Part shown: positions 57,253 through 64,000 of the stretch, piece after piece | Numbering within the stretch: position 1 is the first letter of the stretch | How the letters are laid out: each line of letters opens with the position of its first letter | DNA from: Gammaproteobacteria bacterium | GTDB taxonomy: Bacteria > Pseudomonadota > Gammaproteobacteria > Pseudomonadales > Halieaceae | Direction: 5' to 3' | Assembly (NCBI GenBank): GCA_024686215.1 | Contig: JAIBDN010000004.1 | Span: 1 to 64,000 of the forward strand | Length of the DNA stretch: 64,000 nucleotides | Notes under the pieces: generated by a model | The model's database searches: none | What the model saw: the letters and a program-made list of their open reading frames with translations, nothing else | What the model was told of the DNA's origin: nothing | Translations under genes and position numbers: made by a program

Positions 57253-58118
57253 GAGGAGAAAACAACCGTCTTGTTACCACGCACGACCACCCGATCCTGC
57301 AGGTGATAACGCAAGCCACGCGACAATACCGACTGCTCTACATCTCGACCCAGTCGCACCATATCCTCTTTGTCACAGCTGTGGTTTACCCTGATCACAT
57401 CCTGCTCAATGATAGGCCCCTCGTCCAGATCCTCGGTCACATAGTGGCACGTTGCGCCAATAAGCTTTACGCCGCGGTCATACGCCTTCTGATAGGGATT
57501 CGCACCGATGAACGACGGCAGGAAACTGTGGTGAATGTTAATCAACCGCCCGGAGAACTGCTCACAGATAGCCGGAGGGATGATCTGCATATAGCGCGCC
57601 AGCACCACGGTTTCGGCCTGGTGCCTCTCCACGATCTCGGTGACCTTGGCAAATGCAGCGGATTTGTCTTCCTTTGGCACCGGGACATAGTGAAACGGTA
57701 TGCCGTGCCACTCGACCATACTGCGCAGATTTTCATGGTTGGAGATCACGCAGGGAATCTGGCAGGGCAGTTCGCCACTTTTCCAGCGATGCAGGATATC
57801 CGCGAGACAATGGGAAGCGTGGCTAGCCATGATCACCACCCGTTGTAGTTCGCTATTATCGCGCACATGCCACTGCATGTTGAACTCTTCCGCCAGGGAC
57901 GTGAACTCTTCCCTGAACTGTTGCAGACTGACAGCCAGAGAATCCGCAATGATTACATTACGCATATAAAACCAGCCCTGTTCAACGTCGGTATGGTGGT
58001 TGGATTCGACCAGAGATCCGCTACGCAGGGCAACAAATTGTGATACCGCAGCCACAATGCCAACCTTGTCGGGACAGGAAATCACCAGGGTATAACTGGC
58101 TCTATTTGTATCGCTCAT
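57249..58118 (-). CDS. purU: Formyltetrahydrofolate deformylase PurU
   Basis: 289 aa. An N-terminal ACT domain (about 8-85) is followed by a formyltransferase-like domain with MASHASHCLADILHRW, VLARYMQIIP, and the catalytic stretch NIHHSFLPSFIGANPY and HYVTEDLDEGPIIEQDV. It hydrolyses 10-formyl-THF to formate and THF, keeping the THF pool free when much one-carbon arrives from demethylation. PurU sits in glycine-betaine catabolic clusters of pseudomonads for that reason. Confidence 0.95.
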   Translation of the reverse strand: MSDTNRASYTLVISCPDKVGIVAAVSQFVALRSGSLVESNHHTDVEQGWFYMRNVIIADSLAVSLQQFREEFTSLAEEFNMQWHVRDNSELQRVVIMASHASHCLADILHRWKSGELPCQIPCVISNHENLRSMVEWHGIPFHYVPVPKEDKSAAFAKVTEIVERHQAETVVLARYMQIIPPAICEQFSGRLINIHHSFLPSFIGANPYQKAYDRGVKLIGATCHYVTEDLDEGPIIEQDVIRVNHSCDKEDMVRLGRDVEQSVLSRGLRYHLQDRVVVRGNKTVVFSS

Positions 58119-58177
58119 TACTGCAGGGTCCTTTTAGGGCGCTCGCCTGTATCTATGTTTAATTTTTTGAATGTGCA

Positions 58178-58217
58178 TATAATGCCACCTAAGCGCTGTA
58201 GTTCCAAGGTTTGGAAC
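58178..58217 (+). promoter_or_regulatory. TetR-type operator and -10 box before the TetR-GNAT gene
   Basis: GTTCCAA-GGT-TTGGAAC (58201-58217) is a perfect 7-bp inverted repeat with a 3-bp centre, 29 bp before the regulator start. TATAAT (58178-58183) lies just upstream. The site is in the gap to divergent purU, so it could control both directions. Confidence 0.6.
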
Positions 58218-58245
58218 GCGCCGCAAGTCGCAAGGATTCTCACGC

Positions 58246-59370
58246 ATGAGTGAAAAAAAATCGGGCATTAATACAGCAATTCAAATTGAGCGGCGACGAC
58301 TGCTAATCGACGCCACCATGAGTGCAATATCCGAGCACGGCCTGTCAAAATTGACACTGGCAAAAATCGCCGGGTTCGCTGGATTAAGCGCGGGATCAGT
58401 CAACTTTCACTTCTCCAGCAAAGAAGCGCTACTACTGGAAACGCTCTCCCACCTGGCCCACGAATTTGAACAAAGCATTGACCACGCCCTGGAGGCGGCA
58501 GGTAATGACCCAGCCGCCAGACTACAAGCCCTGTTCGAGGCTGCACTGGATCCAGAAATAACCGAACCGAGAAAGATGGCGGTGTGGTTCGCCTACGCCT
58601 CCGAAGCTCGCGCCAGAGCCGATTACCAACGCATTTGCGGCGCCCAGGACAAAAAGATATTTGGCATTACCCTGCAGACCTGCGATCAACTGATCCACCT
58701 GGGCGGCAAGCAGGACTATATGAACGCCCGCGCCATGGCCAATTCTGTACAGGGGCTTATCGACGAAATATGGCAGGAAATACTCTACGCAGGGGAAAAC
58801 TATGACCGCGAGGATGCCCGTTATATTTACCTGTCGTTTCTTGCCAGCGTATTCCCCTGGTCGTTCGCAGCACCTGACAGCCAGACTAATCGCGGCAGCA
58901 GCCTGTCCACCAAAGATAAGAGCCTGCGCATCGTACGCGTTGAGAAACAGCAGGTGAACGAGACCAGCAAGCTATTTGACCTGTACCGCCAATTCTATGA
59001 GGAAACCGCCGACGCCAGATTAGCGCGCAAATTTATCGGGGATAATGTCAGCAAGGAGCGCTCTGTCATCTTCCTGGCACTGGATAAGGATGATACTGCA
59101 CTGGGCTTCGTGCAACTGTATCCCAGCTGGTGCTCGGTTGCCGCTGCACCCTTCTGGACCCTATACGATCTGTACGTCGAGCATGCCGCACGCAAGCGCG
59201 GCGTGGGCAAAGCATTAATGGCACAGGCTGAGAAAATGGCCCGCAAGACCAAAGCCAGCCGTATCGACCTGGAGACCGCGGTAGATAATTATTCAGCCCA
59301 GGCCCTCTATGAAGAGCTCGGCTACGAGCGTGACACACATTTCTACAAGTATTCGCTGACGCTCGATTAA
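58246..59370 (+). CDS. TetR (BetI-like) regulator fused to a GNAT acetyltransferase domain
   Basis: 374 aa. Residues about 15-75 are a TetR helix-turn-helix, AGLSAGSVNFHFSSKEALLLETL, and 80-205 follow the BetI-type ligand-binding domain (WFAYASEARARADYQRIC). Residues about 228-374 form a GNAT domain with WTLYDLYVEHAARKRGVGKALMAQAEKMARK (acetyl-CoA loop) and DLETAVDNYSAQALYEELGYERD. BetI proteins sense choline; the fused acetyltransferase is unusual. It is divergent from purU and convergent with the Rieske-associated aminotransferase. The order suggests that it regulates the surrounding catabolic genes. Confidence 0.9.
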   Translation: MSEKKSGINTAIQIERRRLLIDATMSAISEHGLSKLTLAKIAGFAGLSAGSVNFHFSSKEALLLETLSHLAHEFEQSIDHALEAAGNDPAARLQALFEAALDPEITEPRKMAVWFAYASEARARADYQRICGAQDKKIFGITLQTCDQLIHLGGKQDYMNARAMANSVQGLIDEIWQEILYAGENYDREDARYIYLSFLASVFPWSFAAPDSQTNRGSSLSTKDKSLRIVRVEKQQVNETSKLFDLYRQFYEETADARLARKFIGDNVSKERSVIFLALDKDDTALGFVQLYPSWCSVAAAPFWTLYDLYVEHAARKRGVGKALMAQAEKMARKTKASRIDLETAVDNYSAQALYEELGYERDTHFYKYSLTLD

Positions 59371-59392
59371 ACTCTGACGGCAAGCATCAGGC

Positions 59393-60784
59393 TCACTTTC
59401 CCGACGACGTGCGCAGATTCTCAAGATCACTCTGCGCCAGCAGTAAGGCCTTGCGCAAAGCCGTTACCATATCGTCGACCTGATCCCGCGTAATAATCAA
59501 CGGGGGCGACATAATGCAGACATTAATCAGTGGCCTCACCAGCAATCCAAACTGGTGACAATAGTTATCAACCAGCTCTCCAATCGTGTAATCCTGAGCC
59601 AACAGCGCATCACCCGCCGCATCGTTTTCCAGGCGCATTTCGATCGCGGCCATCAATCCCGTGCCACGCACATCACCGACCAGCGGGATATCCAGCAAAG
59701 TGCGCAACTGTTGCTGAAAATACGGCCCAACCTCCAATACATGCTGCAGCAATCCCTCGCGCTCGATAATATCCCAGCTGGCCAATGCGGCAGCACAGGA
59801 AACCGGGTTCGCCGACCAGGTATAACCGTTGGAGAAAATATTGCCATGCGCCTGCTCGCCGGAGATCTCGTGCATAAAGCTCTCGGATACCGCGAACCCA
59901 CCCATGGGCACATAACCAGAGGTTACACCCTTGGCAAATACGATAATGTCCGGTATCACGCCAAATACTTCCTGCGAGGCAAACCAATGGCCAAGACGAC
60001 CAAAGGCCGTAACCACCTCGTCGGCTATATAGACAATGCCGTACTTCTTCACCGTCTCCCAGCAACGCCGGTTATAATCCAATGGCGGCACGATGACACC
60101 GCCTGAACCCAATATAGGCTCGGCAATGAAACACATGATATTTTCAGCGCCCAACTCCAGAATTTTATCCTCCAATTCCTTGATCAGGTAGTCGCAAAAA
60201 TCCTGCTCACTCATTTCCCGCTCATGGTAGTACTGACAGGGCGCCGAGAGAAAATGCACATACTCCTGCAAGGTGTCCATGGCCGTTTTATCGCGTTCCT
60301 TACCTGTTACAGAAGCGGATAAAAAGGTGCTCCCATGATAGGCCTTATCTCTACTGAGAATATGCTTGCGTTGCCGGGCGCCTTTGATGTTATTCGCCAA
60401 CTGGCACAGGCGCAGCGCAGAATCGACGGCCGTTGAACCGCCGGTGGTGAAATAAACACGATTAAGATCGCCCGGTGTATTAGCGGCAATACGTGCAGCC
60501 AGCTCCACCTCCAGCGGATTGATAACGGAGAAAGCCGTGGAGTAACCCAGGCGCATTATTTGCGCAGATACCGCGTCGGCAATTTCCTGCCGACCGTATC
60601 CGGTTTGCATGCACCACATCCCTGCAGGGCCATCCAGCATCCGGTGACCGGATTCATCGTAGATATACACACCCTCACCGCGCACGATAATGGGTGTTGA
60701 CTGGTCTCCCCCCAGCGCTGGCAAGTCGGCCCAGGGATGCAGAGAATGCTTATTGAATTGATCGCGAATGCTCATCAGGTTCAC
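59393..60784 (-). CDS. Class III aminotransferase (polyamine/omega-amino type) B
   Basis: 463 aa. GHRMLDGPAGMWCMQTGYGRQEI, TTGGSTAVDSALRL, IADEVVTAFGRLG and the PLP lysine in FAKGVTSGYVPMGG resemble pyruvate-dependent putrescine/taurine-type aminotransferases (SpuC group). It is distinct from the other class III enzyme at 55852-57252. It starts directly after the Rieske stop, so both are in one transcript with the GS-like gene. Confidence 0.92.
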   Translation of the reverse strand: MNLMSIRDQFNKHSLHPWADLPALGGDQSTPIIVRGEGVYIYDESGHRMLDGPAGMWCMQTGYGRQEIADAVSAQIMRLGYSTAFSVINPLEVELAARIAANTPGDLNRVYFTTGGSTAVDSALRLCQLANNIKGARQRKHILSRDKAYHGSTFLSASVTGKERDKTAMDTLQEYVHFLSAPCQYYHEREMSEQDFCDYLIKELEDKILELGAENIMCFIAEPILGSGGVIVPPLDYNRRCWETVKKYGIVYIADEVVTAFGRLGHWFASQEVFGVIPDIIVFAKGVTSGYVPMGGFAVSESFMHEISGEQAHGNIFSNGYTWSANPVSCAAALASWDIIEREGLLQHVLEVGPYFQQQLRTLLDIPLVGDVRGTGLMAAIEMRLENDAAGDALLAQDYTIGELVDNYCHQFGLLVRPLINVCIMSPPLIITRDQVDDMVTALRKALLLAQSDLENLRTSSGK

Positions 60785-62041
60785 TCAGGGCGTATTGGCC
60801 AATGTATCCAGGTACCACAACACAAACTGCTGCAGGGTGGCCTCGAATTCAGGATGATAAGGGCCAGGCTCAAAAAAGCGTGAATTCACGCCCTCGCTGT
60901 TGCGGGTAATAATGAATTCGTCCTCCATTGTGGTGTTGTGCCACAACCAGATCAGCTTGTCCCGGTCGTAGTCCACCCCTTCGCGAGCATCGCCATTCAC
61001 GAACCATACAACCTCCATGTCAGTAGCCGTAAGCCCGCGAGGAATAAAGCGATAAAGCACGCAGTGGTCCGGATAGTTCAGCATGAAACTTAGAGGGCCC
61101 AGCTGGAAATCCCCGACACCCCCGTCATAGCCCTTGATATGCCCCATCAGCGGCGCCACCGGCTGACCGTCTTCACTGCCGGTGAGATAACCGTCGTAGA
61201 GACCGTAGCGCATGGTATAGGCGCAGGCACCAAACCCTTCAGCATCCAGATAAATCCGCTCATAATCTGTGCCCATGCCCGGCACACCCGTTACCCGTTC
61301 CGTACGCTCCAGCATGGCCTCCACCAGATGCTCTACATTGCAGTCCCGGTCTTTGAGTGTATGCATGCGCGCATAAGCCCGGTGCGAGGTGGCGCAGTGA
61401 TAACACTCGAGGTAGTTCTCCAGTACCAACTTCCAGTTGGCATCTACCCGGTAGCTCTGCTTGTGTGCGATTTTCGCGTGTTCCAGATCATAGGCTCCCA
61501 GCGATCTGGCCAGGTTTTCCAGCGGTCCGCGGAAATCCGCAGCCTGGGCATCACAGTTGATAAAAATCATACCCATGAACACTTCTACACGCGCCGCTTT
61601 CAGGCCATATTGACTGCTATCGAAACCTTCCTTGACCTCCATTTCACGCGCCGCCCTGAGACTGCCATCGGTGTTATAGACCCAACCGTGGTAAGGGCAG
61701 ACAAAGGTCTTGCGATTGCCGCTGGCCTCTTCACAAACACGTGCGCCGCGGTGACGACAGACATTCATCAGCGCATGAATTTCTCCCATTGCATCGCGAG
61801 AAATAATCACCGAATCTTCGCCGATTTCGAACAACTGGTAGTCCCCGGGGTGGGGAATCTCGGATATATGACAGGCGTAGAGCCAACTGCGAAATATCAG
61901 CGCATCCAATTCTTTTGCATAGACCAGATGGGAGCGATAGAAGTACTGATCAATGGCATAGTCAGGGCGCTGCAGCTCCGCCTGCACCATACTCTTCATT
62001 TTTTGCGTCGAGTCGTCAACACTGGTGGCTATAAACTTCAT
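60785..62041 (-). CDS. Rieske non-haem iron oxygenase alpha subunit
   Basis: 418 aa from ATG 62041 (a GTG at 62074 would add 11 residues). The Rieske cluster site is CRH-x17-CPYH, and the mononuclear iron site shows ENYLECYHCATSH with EDEF further on. This layout resembles alpha subunits acting on quaternary or methylated amines (carnitine, choline or betaine oxygenases such as CntA and GbcA), where oxidation leads to N-dealkylation. The reductase partner is not in the window. It sits between a GS-like ligase and an aminotransferase. Confidence 0.9.
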   Translation of the reverse strand: MKFIATSVDDSTQKMKSMVQAELQRPDYAIDQYFYRSHLVYAKELDALIFRSWLYACHISEIPHPGDYQLFEIGEDSVIISRDAMGEIHALMNVCRHRGARVCEEASGNRKTFVCPYHGWVYNTDGSLRAAREMEVKEGFDSSQYGLKAARVEVFMGMIFINCDAQAADFRGPLENLARSLGAYDLEHAKIAHKQSYRVDANWKLVLENYLECYHCATSHRAYARMHTLKDRDCNVEHLVEAMLERTERVTGVPGMGTDYERIYLDAEGFGACAYTMRYGLYDGYLTGSEDGQPVAPLMGHIKGYDGGVGDFQLGPLSFMLNYPDHCVLYRFIPRGLTATDMEVVWFVNGDAREGVDYDRDKLIWLWHNTTMEDEFIITRNSEGVNSRFFEPGPYHPEFEATLQQFVLWYLDTLANTP

Positions 62042-62108
62042 GGAAAAATCCGTTACTGAACCTCTACCTGGCACCGCCCACCCAGAAACGTCGAGCGGCT
62101 ACTGTCAG

Positions 62109-62150
62109 CAGTATACTGAAAGCAGTTAAACGTGCATACAGTTTACTGTA
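62109..62150. promoter_or_regulatory. Paired palindromes between GS-like and Rieske genes
   Basis: CAGTATACTG (62109-62118) and TACAGTTTACTGTA (62137-62150) are perfect palindromes in the gap upstream of the Rieske gene. They share the half-site CAGT/ACTG. They may be an operator for an internal promoter; the regulator is unknown. Confidence 0.4.
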
Positions 62151-62157
62151 TCTCCAT

Positions 62158-63540
62158 TCAGACCGCGCGCAGATACCACTCATAATCAAGATTCGAGATG
62201 CGCTGGTGAAAAGCCTCACACTCAGCGCGACGCATGGTCTGGAAGACACTACAGTAGGCATCACCCAGGTATTCACGCAACACTGAGGACTTTCCGAAAG
62301 CGTCTAACGCATACTCCCAGCGGCTCGGCAGTACCGCCACTTGCTCTGGCAACTCAGTATTTTCCTGCACCATGACCCCCGGCTCGCAAGCCTGGGTAAT
62401 ACCATAATGCATGCCCGCCAACACAGCAGCCACCACCAGATAGGGATTGGCATCTGCGCCAGCCACACGATGCTCTACCCGGCGGTTCTGGTGATTGGAT
62501 ACCGGAATACGCAAACTCACGTCGCGATGGTTATACCCCCAACAAGGCGACATCGGCGCATAAGTCCCGGGCACAAAACGACGATAGGAGTTAGCATTCG
62601 GCGCAAAAATAGCCATGGCCTGCGGCATGGTCTCAGCCATACCGCCGATGGCATGCCGCCGCATGTCAGAAATGGGTGGTGTCGCTGTACTGGTGTCATC
62701 AGCGAAAACGTTTTCACCCGACTCGCTGTACAGGCTGGCATGGATGTGCATCCCATTGCCAGCACTGCCGGCAAACGGCTTGGCCATAAAGGTGGCAGAA
62801 ATGCCATGCTGCAGAGCCACACCCTTAACGATGCGCTTGAGTAACAGGGCATGATCACAGGCCAATAGCGGATCGCTCACGTGGCGGGTATTAATTTCCC
62901 ACTGCCCGGGGGCAAACTCACAGTGGATAGTGGTCAGCGGCACACCCTGCGCCTCACAGGCAATACGCAGGTCATTGAGGAAAGCGTCATGCTCCCACAG
63001 ATCTTCTGCCATAGCATACTGAATACCCTGCTGCTGCATACCTGTGCCGGGAATGCTACCCAGCAACGGTTTCGGCACCACCCCCTCCCCCGGTGCAACC
63101 AGGTAAAATTCCATTTCAGTGGCCACTACCGGCCTCAATCCATCGTCAGCAAACCGTTGCAGCACAGCGGCCAGCACATTGCGCGGGTCAACCCAGGCGG
63201 GGCCACCCTCAAGCTCTCCCAGAGAGGCCATAACCTGCCCGGTGGGCGATGCCAGCCAGGGAACAGCCACCAATGAACCCGCTATGGGCAGCAATTTTTT
63301 GTCAGGCTCTCCCGCCACCAGTGCCGGGTCGATTTGATCACTGTACTCACCCATGGTGGTCACCAGGGGCTGTGAGGCAACGGCCTTCAAAGAACCATTA
63401 AACAGTGCAGAAAATTCGCTGCGATGAATGCGTTTGCAGCGAAAAATACCGTTCATATCGGGCATCAACACTTCCAGCATTTCTATGCCCGGGTTGCTGG
63501 CGATAAACGCGTCGAGTTCTCCAGGTGGCGCCACTTGCAT
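62158..63540 (-). CDS. Glutamine-synthetase-like ligase (gamma-glutamyl amine synthetase type)
   Basis: 460 aa. GlnA-fold: MLEVLMPDMNGIFRCKRI, EFYLVAPGEG, HCEFAPGQWEINTRHVSDPLLACDH, SATFMAKPFAGSAGNGMHIHASL and NSYRRFVPGTYAP. The lengths and motifs match GS-like enzymes such as PuuA (gamma-glutamylputrescine synthetase) and GmaS (gamma-glutamylmethylamide synthetase) rather than housekeeping GlnA. It would join glutamate to an amine using ATP. The gene follows the GcvT-like gene by 41 bp and precedes the Rieske gene. Confidence 0.88.
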   Translation of the reverse strand: MQVAPPGELDAFIASNPGIEMLEVLMPDMNGIFRCKRIHRSEFSALFNGSLKAVASQPLVTTMGEYSDQIDPALVAGEPDKKLLPIAGSLVAVPWLASPTGQVMASLGELEGGPAWVDPRNVLAAVLQRFADDGLRPVVATEMEFYLVAPGEGVVPKPLLGSIPGTGMQQQGIQYAMAEDLWEHDAFLNDLRIACEAQGVPLTTIHCEFAPGQWEINTRHVSDPLLACDHALLLKRIVKGVALQHGISATFMAKPFAGSAGNGMHIHASLYSESGENVFADDTSTATPPISDMRRHAIGGMAETMPQAMAIFAPNANSYRRFVPGTYAPMSPCWGYNHRDVSLRIPVSNHQNRRVEHRVAGADANPYLVVAAVLAGMHYGITQACEPGVMVQENTELPEQVAVLPSRWEYALDAFGKSSVLREYLGDAYCSVFQTMRRAECEAFHQRISNLDYEWYLRAV

Positions 63541-63581
63541 AGTTAAATTCCCGTTTGTCAGTTGCGCTATCTACATGCCCA

Positions 63582-64000
63582 CTAGAAACCGGCGGGGGGC
63601 GTGGCACGGCGGCGTCCGGGATTAAACACCGGCGACTCAATGACTTTGCAAGGTGCCAGCACTCGTGTCCAGTGCAGTTCTCGCTGGTAGTAAATTTCTG
63701 CAACCAACTCCTCCCCCACAGCCCCGTGGGGCATTTCAATTTGTGCAAACGCTACATTCGTCTTGGCGGTAGGACACCAGGCCGCCGATGTTACCGTCCC
63801 CACCTGCTTACCCCCCTTGAGAATAAACGAATGTTGCGCCGGTTTATTACCATCCACATCGAGAATAGCAAAGCGGTAACGGGAGCCCTCTGCCTGCTCA
63901 CGCAGCAGAGCCCGCCGTCCGTTAAATACAGGCTTATCCAGGTCCACCAGCCAGCCCAACCCCAATTCAAAGGGCGAGCGCGAGCGACCATTGCGCACCG
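63582..64000 (-). CDS. GcvT-like tetrahydrofolate aminomethyltransferase, C-terminal part
   Basis: Partial: the window ends inside the gene, and only about 139 C-terminal residues are seen. The piece (SPFELGLGWLVDLDKPVFNGRRAL, DGNKPAQHSF, VGTVTSAAWCPTAKTNVAFAQ, AEIYYQRELHWTRVLAPC, and the GRRRATPPAGF end) closely parallels the C-terminus of the protein at 52562-53782. It heads an operon with the GS-like, Rieske and aminotransferase genes. Confidence 0.88.
   Translation of the reverse strand, partial: VRNGRSRSPFELGLGWLVDLDKPVFNGRRALLREQAEGSRYRFAILDVDGNKPAQHSFILKGGKQVGTVTSAAWCPTAKTNVAFAQIEMPHGAVGEELVAEIYYQRELHWTRVLAPCKVIESPVFNPGRRRATPPAGF

Noticed and set aside
62109-62150. LexA box upstream of the Rieske gene
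   Set aside because: The palindromes contain CAGT/ACTG but not CTGT-N8-ACAG spacing, so SOS control is not supported.

Overview
The window looks like a chromosomal segment of a marine-type gammaproteobacterium, most likely of the OM60/NOR5 (Halieaceae) or Cellvibrionales kind. The lineage is inferred from conserved gene order (ffh with ypjD and a CorB-like gene; rpsP-rimM-trmD-rplS; queA-tgt; recA-recX) and from the lifestyle genes; no marker search was run. There is no sign of prophage, insertion sequence, plasmid or CRISPR. Coding density is high and no gene looks broken; only the last gene is cut by the window edge.

Layout. 1-2.5 kb: a large lipoprotein joining a beta-propeller, a CxxCH haem-type motif and TPRs, followed by a structured RNA resembling the TwoAYGGAY motif. 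2.5-8.4 kb: ribosome and SRP housekeeping (rplS, trmD, rimM, rpsP, ffh), ypjD and a CorB-like gene. 8.4-12.6 kb: a tight minus-strand run from queA and tgt to a YqfO-like protein, a Nudix hydrolase, a gamma carbonic anhydrase and a DUF1289 protein. 12.7-18.6 kb: tRNA-Leu(CAA), a GGDEF-EAL protein with a structured leader and a coupled small ORF, a lipase-like protein and recQ. 18.6-29.1 kb: a sulfatase, HMG-CoA reductase with an isoprenylcysteine-methyltransferase-like protein and arfB, a ThuA-like protein, a CrtC-like protein, an aldehyde dehydrogenase, an HCCA isomerase and a Spy-like protein.

29.2-41.7 kb is a complete nitrate assimilation locus, all on the minus strand: nasT-nasS (regulator and sensor), nrtA-nrtB-nrtD (ABC uptake), an FAD reductase, nirB-nirD (nitrite reductase) and nasA (nitrate reductase). 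Sigma-54 type promoters stand before both nasT and nrtA, and two tandem NtrC-like sites lie upstream of nasT, so nitrogen limitation probably controls the locus. 41.8-49.3 kb holds a beta-CASP ribonuclease-like protein, PsiE, recX, recA with a LexA box, an AstE-like/GCS2-like pair and an AraC regulator.

49.4-64 kb is the most unusual part. It holds two paralogous CrtI-type FAD oxidoreductases followed by a GcvT-like THF methyltransferase, a hotdog thioesterase, a serine hydrolase, a class III aminotransferase with formyl-THF deformylase (PurU), a TetR-GNAT fusion regulator, and an operon of a second GcvT-like protein, a glutamine-synthetase-like ligase, a Rieske oxygenase and another class III aminotransferase. 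Together they suggest catabolism of an N-methylated amine, quaternary ammonium compound or polyamine, with methyl groups passed to tetrahydrofolate and released as formate. The substrate cannot be read from the sequence.
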